The notes below the pieces were generated by a model. The model was given only the letters and a program-made list of their open reading frames with translations, was not told the DNA's origin and ran no database searches. This document shows, piece after piece, positions 16,686 through 25,223 of a stretch of 64,000 nucleotides of DNA; position 1 is the stretch's first letter; each line of letters begins with the position of its first letter. The position numbers and the translations under genes are program-made. Origin of the DNA: JAZDOK01 sp043798715 (GTDB taxonomy: Bacteria > Vulcanimicrobiota > JAZDOK01); NCBI GenBank assembly GCA_043798715.1, contig JAZDOK010000001.1, positions 1-64,000 on the forward strand. The letters are read 5' to 3'.

Positions 16686-18521
16686 TTAAGCGAGCTTGCT
16701 CGTCGGGCTGGTTGTGGTCGTCGGGCTGGTTGTGGTCGTTGGGCTGGTTGTGGTCGTTGGGCTGGTCGTGGTCGTCGGGCTGGTCGTGGTCGTCGAACTG
16801 CTCGTGGTCGTCGGGCTGCTTATAGTCGTCGGACTGCTTACGCCAAGCGAGCTGGTCATGTTAAGCGGGCTGTTCATGTTAAGCAGTTTCCCCAAGCCGG
16901 TGTCACTGGTAGATTTACCTGCAGATTTACCGGTGGAATCACCGCCTGTGGAAGTACCGGCCGACTGCATGTTGATGGGGGATCCCAGAGAACTGGTGTT
17001 CAATGAGTCCGTCCCGGGGACATGATCTCCGCCCTTTTCAGCCTTGACTTGCTCCAGCTCGGCGGTCTTCTTCTTGATTGCGTCAATCTTGACGTCCACC
17101 TGGGAGATCTGCGCCGTGAGGTCGGCGGTCTTTTTCTTGAGATCGATGATCTTCTGATCCAGTTCCTGCAGCTGCTTGTTAATAGTCTCCAGTTCCTTGG
17201 CCAGCTTATCTTTTTCTTCCTGAAGTTTCTTAAGCTTGGCCTCTGCCTCCTTGACTTCCTTCTGCAACTGGGTCTTCTTCTGGGTCAACTTCTGTAATTG
17301 CTGCTTCAACTGCTGAAGCTTGGTATTTTCCTGCTGTTTCTGGGACTCAAGCGGCTTCTTCTGGCCCTCGAGACTCTGGGCCTTCGCCCTCAACTGCTGG
17401 GCCTGGGCGTCCTGTTGCGCCGCCTGGGCGTCCTGCTGGGCCGCCTGAGCTTCCTGGGAGGCCGCCTGAGCATCCATCGTCGCCGCCTGGGCCTCCATGG
17501 CCGCGCCGGCCGCCGCCGTGTAAGGACAGGCCATGAGGCCGGCCGCAGTGCCGTGCATCGCGGCTGCCGCCGCCTGGGTGGCCCCCGCCGTGGCGTGACC
17601 CGCCGCCGCCATGGCCTTCGTGGCCGTAGCCTGCGCCTGGACGCTGGTCGCCTGTGCGTTCGTACTCTGTATCTGGGCGGAGAGGCTCTGGATCTGCGTG
17701 CCGAGCTGCTGAACCTTGGCCTGACCAGCCTTCTCCTGAGTCTTGACCTGCTTCTCCTGGGCATCGGCCTGCTGGAGATCCGTATCAGCTTTCTTCTTAC
17801 TGGTCTCCTGCTTGGTAATCTCGCTATCTTTGGACTTGACGTCAGTATCTGTTTTCTTCTGCTTGCCCTGAACGTCTTTCTGATCGCCCTCCGCCTTCTT
17901 GAGATCGGCGTCCACGGTCTTTTTCTGAGACTGAAGATCCGCCTTCTCCGACTCGGCTTTGGAGAGCTCGCCGCCTAAGGTCGCCAGCCGTTCGTTGACC
18001 GTGCCGGTCAGGGGCAGGCCCCCTCCCAGGGCGGTCTGGGCAGCCTGGGCGCCGCCGGTTCCGGCCAAAGCAGCCCCCGCAACCATGCCGGCCGCACAGC
18101 CAAGACCGGCTGCGGCACCAAGTCCGGCTGTGGCTGCTGTCGCCTGGTTCATACTCTGATTAGCCTTGTTGGTCATATTTAGAAGAGAATTCGAATCCAT
18201 CTTATTCATGTACGCCTGGAACTTGGTCAAGAACTCGGAAAATTTCGCGGGATCCTTGAGCAGCTCCAGGAGTTTCTGGGCCTCCGGATCACCTTGCTTT
18301 TGCTTAAGATACTGCTCAATGTTCTGTTTGAGAAAAATCTGGGCCGTGTTGTCCGAGCTCGTGAACTGGTCTACCGGGGTTCCGCCGGACTGAGACACGG
18401 AACTCGTCGTCGCAGCCGCAGTCCCGGAAGCGGCGGTGCCTGCCTGCGATGTGACAGCCTGTACACTCTGGGCCGGGAGACTCCCTCCCTTTGCCTGGAT
18501 CGGATCGACTTCATTAGCCAT
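16686..18521 (-). CDS. Alanine/glutamine-rich coiled-coil protein with TTTTSP tail
   Basis: 611 residues from ATG 18521 (AGGGG 8 bases upstream; the ATG at 18542 overlaps it). Order: a polar N-terminus, an Ala/Gly-rich hydrophobic stretch (about residues 130-170), a long Gln/Lys/Ala coiled coil (about 180-500) broken by an AQAA-type repeat, then a Ser/Thr tail with eight TTTTSP-like units coded by an 18-base minisatellite. The mid-protein Ala/Gly stretches could be membrane-active, as in translocator-like proteins, but no family match is clear. It may be a surface or structural protein. Confidence 0.8.
   Translation of the reverse strand: MANEVDPIQAKGGSLPAQSVQAVTSQAGTAASGTAAATTSSVSQSGGTPVDQFTSSDNTAQIFLKQNIEQYLKQKQGDPEAQKLLELLKDPAKFSEFLTKFQAYMNKMDSNSLLNMTNKANQSMNQATAATAGLGAAAGLGCAAGMVAGAALAGTGGAQAAQTALGGGLPLTGTVNERLATLGGELSKAESEKADLQSQKKTVDADLKKAEGDQKDVQGKQKKTDTDVKSKDSEITKQETSKKKADTDLQQADAQEKQVKTQEKAGQAKVQQLGTQIQSLSAQIQSTNAQATSVQAQATATKAMAAAGHATAGATQAAAAAMHGTAAGLMACPYTAAAGAAMEAQAATMDAQAASQEAQAAQQDAQAAQQDAQAQQLRAKAQSLEGQKKPLESQKQQENTKLQQLKQQLQKLTQKKTQLQKEVKEAEAKLKKLQEEKDKLAKELETINKQLQELDQKIIDLKKKTADLTAQISQVDVKIDAIKKKTAELEQVKAEKGGDHVPGTDSLNTSSLGSPINMQSAGTSTGGDSTGKSAGKSTSDTGLGKLLNMNSPLNMTSSLGVSSPTTISSPTTTSSSTTTTSPTTTTSPTTTTSPTTTTSPTTTTSPTSKLA
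16701..16844. repeat. 18-base minisatellite coding for TTTTSP
   Basis: Eight head-to-tail 18-base units (consensus on the + strand cgtcgggctggttgtggt), the first five nearly identical. Because the unit is a multiple of three, copy number changes keep the frame and alter the length of the Thr-rich C-terminal tail of the coiled-coil protein. Confidence 0.9.
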
Positions 18522-18589
18522 ATCATCATCCCCTTTATGCATTCTTTAGTGACTATATCACGACAACGGAAGAAAATGTAAAGCGGTTA

Positions 18590-18612
18590 AAAAAGCTTTC
18601 AGCTGTCAGCTA
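18590..18612. repeat. Short agctgtcagct-type degenerate repeat
   Basis: An agctttcagctgtcagct stretch in the gap between the coiled-coil and exporter genes; a related ctgtcagc/gacagc stretch occurs at 61157-61180. With the T-run on the leftward strand it could also act as a weak terminator of the exporter operon. Confidence 0.35.
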
Positions 18613-18650
18613 CCCAATATAATGGCCGGCACCCTTCGTGGCTGGTTGGA

Positions 18651-20390
18651 CTATTGATTTTTCGCCTCCGGCTCCTGACAGAAATGAGATTCGTAGAGGC
18701 GGCTGAAGAGGCCGCCTTTTTCAAGGAGCTCCTGGTGGGTGCCCTCTTCCTCTATGCGCCCCTGGTCCAGGACGATGATGCGATCGGCGTTCCTTATGGT
18801 GCTGAGACGGTGCGCAATGACGAAGCAGGTACGCCCCTTGATGAGATGTTCGATGGCCTCCTGGATGAGGTTCTCCGACTCGCTGTCAATCCCGGAGGTG
18901 AATTCATCGAGAATGAGAATGCGTGGATTCATGAGAAGCGCCCTGGCTATGGCCAGGCGCTGGCGCTGTCCTCCGGAGAGATTGACCCCCCGCTCCACGA
19001 CGCTGGTGTCGTAACCGTTGGGCAACTGCATAATGAATTCATGGGCGTTGGCGGCCTTCGAAGCGGCCAGAACTTCCTCTTCGGACGCCCCGGGCCGGCC
19101 GTAGGCTATGTTTTCCCGGATGGTGCCCAGGAAGATAACGGTCTCCTGTGGAACCAGGCTGATCTGCCGGCGCAGGGACCTTATTTTTACCTTCGATATA
19201 TCATAACCGTCAACGCTGACGACGCCCTTCTGGTTTTCGTAGAAACGGGAAATCATATTGACCAGGGTGGACTTCCCGGCTCCGTTGGGTCCTACCAGGG
19301 CGACGACCTCGCCGGGCCTGACCTTGAGACAGATGTCGCTGAGAACATAATTTTCGTCGTCATAGGCGAAGGAGACGTGGTCGAACTCAACCTCACCGGC
19401 CAGTTCAGGGAGATCAATGGAGTCTTCAGACTCCGGGGCCTCCGGCGGAAGATCCATTACATCGAAGATCCGCTTCCCCGCAGCGATGGCCTGCTGGAAA
19501 TTGGTGTAGGTGGAGGCGATGCGGTTTAGTGGCTGGGTGGCCAGTACCATGAAACCCCAATAGGCCATCATCTCGCCCATGGTGAACCGGCCCAGGATGA
19601 TCTGAAGCGCGCCGTACCAGACCACCACCACTATCCCCAGGGCGGCCAGAAACTCCACCACCGGGGTCTGCGTCAGGGTAAACTGGGCCAGCTTCATCTG
19701 GGAGCCGAAGTACTCCTCATTCTTGTCCCGGAAGCGACTGATGACATGCTCCTCTCGGTTGAAGGACTTGACCACTTTAACGCTGGCGATCGCCTCGTAG
19801 AGAACGCTGTAGAGATCGGCTATCTTGGTTTGCAGCTTCTCGGTTATATCCCGAATCAACTTCCCGAAATTATGGACCGCCATGGCCAGCAGGGGGCTCA
19901 CCACCAGGTTGAGGAGGGTCATCTTCCAGTCCTTGTAAAACATCCAGCCCAGGGAGCCGGCCAGAATGATGGTGTCGTTGATAAAGCCTACCAGGCTCGA
20001 ATAGAGGAGACTGGCGACCTGGATATCGTTCGTGGCCCGCGATTGAATCTCCCCCAGCCGCATTTTTTCATAGAATTTAAGCGGCAGGGCCTGCAGGTGT
20101 CTGAAAAAATCCAGGCGCAGAGAATTGACGGCCCGCTGAATGGCATAGGTCATTATGTATCCCTGGAAATAGGCCGTGGCCCCTTTGAAAATGACCAGCA
20201 GAAGAAACCCCCCGACGATCAGGTTGAGATAAAAAAAACTTTTTCCGACGAGCACTTTATCCGTGAGTAATTTTAATAAAACCGGCTGGAGCAGGGTTGA
20301 GCCGTTCAGAAGCAGAGTAATGGCAAAAGCCCCCAGCATATGCTTCCAGTATGGTTTCAAAAAGACAACAAGTCGTTTAAAGATGATCAT
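18651..20390 (-). CDS. ABC exporter, fused membrane and ATPase domains (MsbA-like)
   Basis: 579 residues: six membrane spans (about 1-310), then an ATPase with Walker A GPNGAGKST, Q-loop SLVPQETVIF, signature LSGGQRQR, Walker B ILILDE and the switch His in VIAHRLSTI. This is a half-size exporter that works as a dimer; its closest general relatives move lipids or drugs. It starts 13 bases after hisS, with AAAGGA before the ATG, and so is the third gene of an alaS-hisS-exporter operon. The substrate is unknown. Confidence 0.93.
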   Translation of the reverse strand: MIIFKRLVVFLKPYWKHMLGAFAITLLLNGSTLLQPVLLKLLTDKVLVGKSFFYLNLIVGGFLLLVIFKGATAYFQGYIMTYAIQRAVNSLRLDFFRHLQALPLKFYEKMRLGEIQSRATNDIQVASLLYSSLVGFINDTIILAGSLGWMFYKDWKMTLLNLVVSPLLAMAVHNFGKLIRDITEKLQTKIADLYSVLYEAIASVKVVKSFNREEHVISRFRDKNEEYFGSQMKLAQFTLTQTPVVEFLAALGIVVVVWYGALQIILGRFTMGEMMAYWGFMVLATQPLNRIASTYTNFQQAIAAGKRIFDVMDLPPEAPESEDSIDLPELAGEVEFDHVSFAYDDENYVLSDICLKVRPGEVVALVGPNGAGKSTLVNMISRFYENQKGVVSVDGYDISKVKIRSLRRQISLVPQETVIFLGTIRENIAYGRPGASEEEVLAASKAANAHEFIMQLPNGYDTSVVERGVNLSGGQRQRLAIARALLMNPRILILDEFTSGIDSESENLIQEAIEHLIKGRTCFVIAHRLSTIRNADRIIVLDQGRIEEEGTHQELLEKGGLFSRLYESHFCQEPEAKNQ

Positions 20391-20403
20391 TTGTTTCCTT
20401 TAA

Positions 20404-21687
20404 TCAGACGGCCGGTATTTGCAGGCCGGATTTTTCTCTGAGAACTTCCAGTACCCTGTCCATCCCGACGGTCTCCTGCTCCCCGGTGGCCAGGCGTTTG
20501 AGCGTTACCGTGCGGGCTGCAAGTTCGTCTTCCCCGATAAGGAGCGCATAGGCGGCGCCCGCCCGGTCGGCCGCCTTCATCTGGACTTTGAGGCCCTTCC
20601 GGCTGTAATCGCGGTCGGCCGCGATGCCGCCCTCGCGCAGTTGGTAGAGAAGTTTCTGGGCCTCCTCCTGCGCTTCCTCCCCGATGGGCACCAGGAAGGC
20701 CATGACTCCGGAAGACGCCTCGGGAGCGCCTTTCTGGGCCGCCAACACCATGAGCGCCCGCTCGATTCCGGACGCAAAACCCACCGCCGGAGTCGGGCCT
20801 CCGCCCACCTCCTCGATCAATCCGTCATAGCGCCCGCCTCCGCAGAGAGTGTTCTGGGCGCCCAGGCTCTCGGAGAGCACCTCGAAGACCGTCCGGGTGT
20901 AGTAGTCAAGACCCCGCACGATGAGAGGATTGACGCGGTAAGGATGGTTCAGAAGCTCTAAATTTTTCTTGACCTTCTCGAAATGATCCAGGCACTCCTC
21001 GCAGAGGAAGGGGAATATTTCGGGCGCGCCGGAGACCACCTGCCGACAGGTCTCTTTCTTGCAGTCCAGGATGCGGAGGATATTCCGCTCGAAGCGGCGC
21101 CGGCACTCGGGGCAGACCTCGCCGATTCTGCTTTCAAGGTAGGCCCGCAGGGCCTCCCGGTAGCGGGGGCGGCAGGCGGGACATCCGAGGGAGTTTATCT
21201 CCGCCATGAGGCCCTTGAGCCCCAGCCTCCGGTAAAATTCCATGGCCAGCATTATTACTTCGGCGTCCAGGGCGGGATCGGCTGAGCCGATGGCCTCAAT
21301 TCCGTACTGGTGAAACTGCCGGAAACGCCCCCCCTGGGGCCGCTCGCAGCGGAACATGGGGCCCAGGTAATATACCTTCCAGAAAGTTCCCGGCATCGGC
21401 TTCATCTCGACGAAGGAGCGCGCCACCGAGGCCGTGCCCTCGGGGCGCAACGTCAGGCTTCGCCCGGAGCGGTCGGGGAAGGTGTACATCTCCTTCTCCA
21501 CCACCTCGGTCTCCTCTCCGATCCCCCGCTGGAAAAGTTCGGTGTGTTCAAAGATCGGAAAGCGGATCTCGCGATAGCCGTAAAGTTCAGAGACTTCCCG
21601 CGCCTGTTCTTCCAGGCGCTGCCAGCCGGAGACATCGGCGGGAAGAATGACCTGCGTGCCCTTGACCGCCGGAATAATATTAGGCAT
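20404..21687 (-). CDS. hisS: Histidyl-tRNA synthetase
   Basis: 427 residues, the usual length. Class II motifs are visible: motif 2 (GTFWKVYYLGPMFRCERPQ), the histidine-specific VRGLDYYTRTVFEV, and motif 3 (VGFASGIERAL), followed by the anticodon-binding domain. A small cysteine-containing insertion (CPACRPRY, CPECRRRF) is typical. It charges tRNA-His. The gene overlaps the end of alaS by 8 bases, so the two are translationally coupled. Confidence 0.98.
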   Translation of the reverse strand: MPNIIPAVKGTQVILPADVSGWQRLEEQAREVSELYGYREIRFPIFEHTELFQRGIGEETEVVEKEMYTFPDRSGRSLTLRPEGTASVARSFVEMKPMPGTFWKVYYLGPMFRCERPQGGRFRQFHQYGIEAIGSADPALDAEVIMLAMEFYRRLGLKGLMAEINSLGCPACRPRYREALRAYLESRIGEVCPECRRRFERNILRILDCKKETCRQVVSGAPEIFPFLCEECLDHFEKVKKNLELLNHPYRVNPLIVRGLDYYTRTVFEVLSESLGAQNTLCGGGRYDGLIEEVGGGPTPAVGFASGIERALMVLAAQKGAPEASSGVMAFLVPIGEEAQEEAQKLLYQLREGGIAADRDYSRKGLKVQMKAADRAGAAYALLIGEDELAARTVTLKRLATGEQETVGMDRVLEVLREKSGLQIPAV

Positions 21688-24304
21688 CTGACTTATTCCC
21701 CCCGATGATTTCCTCCGCCTTTTTCAGGGCCAGCTCAAGGCCGGCGGGATTCTTCCCTCCGGCCTGGGCCATGTCGGGCCGGCCCCCGCCCCGTCCTTCG
21801 ATGAGGGGAGCGATTTCGGAGATAATCTTTCCGGCGCTCAGTTTCTTTCCGGCCAGATCCGGAGTGACCATCGCCAATAAAGCCGCCTTGCCCTCGTGCT
21901 CTCCTCCCAGTATAACGACGCCGGATTTCATCTTCTCCCGGAGGCGGTCGCCCAGTTCCCGGAGGGCCTGGGGCGCCACCCCGGAAATTTTGGCGGAGAG
22001 GAACGGGATTCCCCCTATTTCCCGCGTCTTTTTCAAGAGCTCCTCAGCCCGGTGAAGAGAGACTTCCTTTTCAAGTTCCGCGGCCTTTCTGGCGCTCTCG
22101 CGGACCTGCTGTTTCAGGCGATCTAACGCCTGCGGGATCTCCTCGATGGAGACCTTGAAATCCTGTGAAAAATCCCGGAGCATCTCGTGGGAATCCTGGA
22201 AAAAACGTAGGGCGCTCAGAGCGGCCAGACCCTCGATCCTCCTGATGCCCGAGGAGATGGCCCCCTCGGAGATAATCTTGACGCAGCCGATCTCCCCCGT
22301 CGCCTGAACATGGGTGCCGCCGCACAGCTCATTACTGAAAGAGCCCATCGAAACCAGGCGCACCACGGATCCGTACTTCTCCCCGAAGAAGGCCAGGGCC
22401 CCCCGGCCCAGGGCCTCCTCGTGGGAAAGCTCATCGGTTTTAACCGGCAGATTTTCCAGGATCCGGGAATTGACCAGATCCTCAACCTGTTTTATTTCCT
22501 CCCGGCTTAAGGCCTTGAAATGAGAAAAATCAAAACGGAAGGACTCCGGCCCCACCAGGGATCCGGCCTGGGAGACGTGCTTTCCGAGCACCTCGCGCAG
22601 GGCCGCCTGGAGAAGGTGGGTCGCCGAGTGGTGACGGGCCGTCCCGCGACGCCGGGCGCTTTCCACTTCCACTTGAACTTCGTCCCCCACCGAAATTTTC
22701 CCGGATGAAATCATTCCCCGGTGCACCACCAGACCCTCTGGGGTCTTCAGGGTATCGTTGATAACGGCCGAGCCCGAGGCTCCCTCTATTTTTCCGCAGT
22801 CGCCCAACTGGCCCCCGCTCTCGCCGTAGAAGGAAGTCCGATTCAGCACCAGGTCCACCGCCTCGCCCTCCAGTGCCTCGGAAAAACTGTCTCCGTTTTT
22901 AAGAATGGCCAGAATTTCGGCGGTGGAACGAAGTTCATTGTAGCCAACAAAATCTGTCTTCTCGGCCTTCAGTATAAAGGAGGCGCCCGCTAAAGAGGCC
23001 AGCTTGGCCTCCTGATCGGCCCGGGCCCGCTCCTTCTGCTCCTCCAGGAACTGTTTAAAACCGGCCTCATCCACGTCCAGGCCGCGCTCCTGGGCCATCT
23101 CGCGGGTGAGCTCCCAGGGGAAACCGTAAGTGTCGTATAGCCTGAAGACCTCCCCGCCGGGAAGTATCTTTTCTCCTTTTTTAAGAAGACTCTCCAGTTT
23201 TTCAGAAAGAAGGGCCGAACCCTGCTCCAAAGTCCGCTCGAAGTTCTCCTCCTCCTGACGGACGATACTTTGGATGTATTCCCGCCGCTCCATAAGTTCG
23301 GGATAGACCTTGCCCATGACCGAGGAGACCGGCTCCACCAACGACGAGAGAAAATTGGTCTCCATCCCCAGTACCTTGCCCAGGCGGGCCGCCCGTCGCA
23401 GAATCCGGCGCAGAACGTAACCCCGTCCCTCGTTGGAGGGGCCTATTCCGTCGGCGATCATGAAGGAGATGGCCCGGATGTGATCGGCGACGATTTTCAT
23501 GGGAACCTCGGAGGCGCCTTCCATCTTCTTTCCGCTGAGTTCCTCAATGGATCGGATGAGAGGCGTAAACAAATCCGTCTCAAAGGGGGATTTTTTGTCC
23601 TGCATCAGCATGAGCAGCCGCTCAAAGCCCAGGCCCGTATCAATGCACCTGGCGGGCAGAGTCAGAAATTCCCCGCTCTCTATCTTGTTAAGACCTGTAA
23701 ATACCAGGTTCCAGACTTCCATGTAGCGGTCGCAGTCACAGCCCGGCAGGCAGGATTTTTCACCGCAGCCCGAGGCGACCCCCCGGTCGTAGTAAAGTTC
23801 CGAGCAGGGACCGCACGGTCCCGTGAGCCCGATCGGCCCCCAGAAATTATCTTCCAGGCGCACGATGCGCCCGGAGGGCACCCCCACGACGTTCTTCCAT
23901 ACCTCGAAAGCCTCGTCGTCATCGGAGTGAATGGAGACCCAGAGGCGCTCCGGATCAAGCTTCAGGACTTTTGAAAGATATTCCCAGCCCCAGAGGGCGG
24001 CCTCTTTTTTAAAATAATCCCCGAAAGAAAAATTCCCCAGCATCTCGAAGAAAGTGTGGTGACGGGATGTTCGGCCCACCCGCTCGATATCGCCGGCCCG
24101 GACGCATTTCTGACAGGTGGTCACCCGCTTTGACGGCGGCTCCTCATCCCCCCTGAAATAGGGCTTAAGAGGAGCCATGCCGGCCCCAATAAGAAGCAGG
24201 GTCGGATCGCCGACGGGAATCATCGAAAAACTGGGAAGGCGCAGATGCCCCTTTCCCTCAAAAAATTCAAGAAAGCTCTCCCTCAGGTTTTCACTGGACC
24301 ACAT
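21680..24304 (-). CDS. alaS: Alanyl-tRNA synthetase
   Basis: 874 residues, full length. The N-terminal catalytic domain has RNEGRGYVLRR-like sequence (SNEGRGYVLRRILRR), the editing domain has the zinc-binding HHSATH and CGGTHV motifs, and the C-terminal C-Ala domain ends the protein (GGGRPDMAQAGG). It charges tRNA-Ala and removes mischarged Ser and Gly. It opens the operon alaS-hisS-ABC exporter. Confidence 0.98.
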   Translation of the reverse strand: MWSSENLRESFLEFFEGKGHLRLPSFSMIPVGDPTLLLIGAGMAPLKPYFRGDEEPPSKRVTTCQKCVRAGDIERVGRTSRHHTFFEMLGNFSFGDYFKKEAALWGWEYLSKVLKLDPERLWVSIHSDDDEAFEVWKNVVGVPSGRIVRLEDNFWGPIGLTGPCGPCSELYYDRGVASGCGEKSCLPGCDCDRYMEVWNLVFTGLNKIESGEFLTLPARCIDTGLGFERLLMLMQDKKSPFETDLFTPLIRSIEELSGKKMEGASEVPMKIVADHIRAISFMIADGIGPSNEGRGYVLRRILRRAARLGKVLGMETNFLSSLVEPVSSVMGKVYPELMERREYIQSIVRQEEENFERTLEQGSALLSEKLESLLKKGEKILPGGEVFRLYDTYGFPWELTREMAQERGLDVDEAGFKQFLEEQKERARADQEAKLASLAGASFILKAEKTDFVGYNELRSTAEILAILKNGDSFSEALEGEAVDLVLNRTSFYGESGGQLGDCGKIEGASGSAVINDTLKTPEGLVVHRGMISSGKISVGDEVQVEVESARRRGTARHHSATHLLQAALREVLGKHVSQAGSLVGPESFRFDFSHFKALSREEIKQVEDLVNSRILENLPVKTDELSHEEALGRGALAFFGEKYGSVVRLVSMGSFSNELCGGTHVQATGEIGCVKIISEGAISSGIRRIEGLAALSALRFFQDSHEMLRDFSQDFKVSIEEIPQALDRLKQQVRESARKAAELEKEVSLHRAEELLKKTREIGGIPFLSAKISGVAPQALRELGDRLREKMKSGVVILGGEHEGKAALLAMVTPDLAGKKLSAGKIISEIAPLIEGRGGGRPDMAQAGGKNPAGLELALKKAEEIIGGNKSDA

Positions 24305-24434
24305 TGTTCCTGTTCCTTTCCTTCCCTTCCGGAATGAAGTGAATTACTTCGAGAGGCCCCTCCGCAATCCTTCCTGGGAAATCACTCTGGCAAAGCCTGA
24401 CTCTAATAGACATTTTAACTTTTCGCGGACGTCT

Positions 24435-24830
24435 TTATTGCCCATACTCTGCGAGAAAATTCTTGATGCTCATAATTCGAATGCTCTTGTATTTTTCGAT
24501 AACCAGAAGATCCCGGTCCCCACTGACAATCACATCGGCCTTTCCGGCGATGGCGCATTCAATGAACTTATCGTCGTCGGGGTCGCGACAGATACTAAGC
24601 GCGGGGTCGGACTTGACAAGTTTGCCCCTTTGACGAAGAAGGCGCATCACTCTGAGGACCTGCCGACTTGAAGCTCCCAGGCGACTCAAAACCCGTGCGA
24701 TCTCTTCTGCAATCGGAGCTGAGATGAGGAGAACGAACTTCCCTTTCTGCCAGAGCCTGATGATTTTTTCGCAGTCGCCGCCGGTTAGAAATGCCGAGAC
24801 AAAAACATTGGTGTCGAGAACGACTCTCAA
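24435..24830 (-). CDS. PIN-domain toxin (VapC-like, COG1569 type)
   Basis: 131 residues. The acidic PIN residues are in place: LDTNVFVSAF at the start, a mid Glu in APIAEEIARVL, and DPDDDKFIECA and VSGDRDLL near the end. PIN toxins are Mg-dependent RNases that stop translation. The start overlaps the upstream HTH gene by 4 bases (ATGA), the normal antitoxin-toxin coupling. Targets are unknown. Confidence 0.9.
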   Translation of the reverse strand: MRVVLDTNVFVSAFLTGGDCEKIIRLWQKGKFVLLISAPIAEEIARVLSRLGASSRQVLRVMRLLRQRGKLVKSDPALSICRDPDDDKFIECAIAGKADVIVSGDRDLLVIEKYKSIRIMSIKNFLAEYGQ

Positions 24831-25102
24831 TGCATCTGCCTCACTTCCCGAATGGCCCGGCGGATGTCGTCGTGTTTAATGCATTTGGCTTTGCCGAAAT
24901 TTTGCATCTCGACGAGAATTCCATCGAGTTCCTCATCCCAGGAAGGTTGCGGCGCCAACCACTGCTCCAGGGCTTGCTTGCTGAACCTCCAGCAGCGGCC
25001 GACCTTTTTGGCGGGGATCTTGCCGAGCTTGGCCAGACGGTAAATGGTCATCTCACTCAAACTTAGCATTTTGGCAACATCCGGAACGCCTAATACATCC
25101 AT
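24827..25102 (-). CDS. Excisionase-family HTH protein, likely antitoxin of the PIN toxin
   Basis: 91 residues. The N-terminal 50 residues are a MerR/excisionase-type helix-turn-helix (VPDVAKMLSLSEMTIYRLAKLGKIPAKKVG, read in two parts, ending in WRFSKQALEQWL). The C-terminal helix would cover the toxin. It comes first and overlaps the toxin gene, as antitoxins do, and would repress its own promoter. An orphan excisionase is less likely, as no phage genes are near. Confidence 0.85.
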   Translation of the reverse strand: MDVLGVPDVAKMLSLSEMTIYRLAKLGKIPAKKVGRCWRFSKQALEQWLAPQPSWDEELDGILVEMQNFGKAKCIKHDDIRRAIREVRQMH

Positions 25103-25133
25103 ATTCAGACTCTCCTTATCTCTAATTAACTCT

Positions 25134-25161
25134 ATTATACTCTTTTTCCCAAAATAATCAA
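25134..25161 (-). promoter_or_regulatory. Promoter of the PIN toxin-antitoxin operon
   Basis: Read leftward: TTGATT (25156-25161), a 16-base spacer and a perfect TATAAT (25134-25139), with AAGGAGA and the antitoxin ATG (25102) downstream. The HTH protein probably binds around here. Confidence 0.7.
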
Positions 25162-25165
25162 TTAG

Positions 25166-25201
25166 GAAAGGGGTGGTCGGGGGTATCCCCCGACAGCCCC
25201 G
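25166..25201. repeat. G/C-rich intergenic repeat with hairpin; possible terminator
   Basis: GGAAAGGGG followed by a perfect hairpin TCGGGGG-TAT-CCCCCGA (25177-25193) and GACAGCCCCG. The last 15 bases (cccccgacagccccg, 25187-25201) are identical to 60400-60414, and the front resembles 60250-60267. It lies between the first CHAT gene and the toxin-antitoxin operon and may end transcription. Confidence 0.6.
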
Positions 25202-25223
25202 AACCAGACGCTCACAATGTCTT

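Noticed and set aside
16696..17025. Rightward ORF rich in Val/Leu (GLVVVV repeats) that looks like a membrane protein
   Set aside because: It is the antisense of the TTTTSP minisatellite and coiled-coil gene; the leftward frame has a ribosome site and continuous coiled-coil coding.
17022..17978. Rightward leucine- and arginine-rich ORFs opposite the coiled-coil gene
   Set aside because: They are shadows of the Gln/Lys/Ala-rich heptad coding on the other strand.
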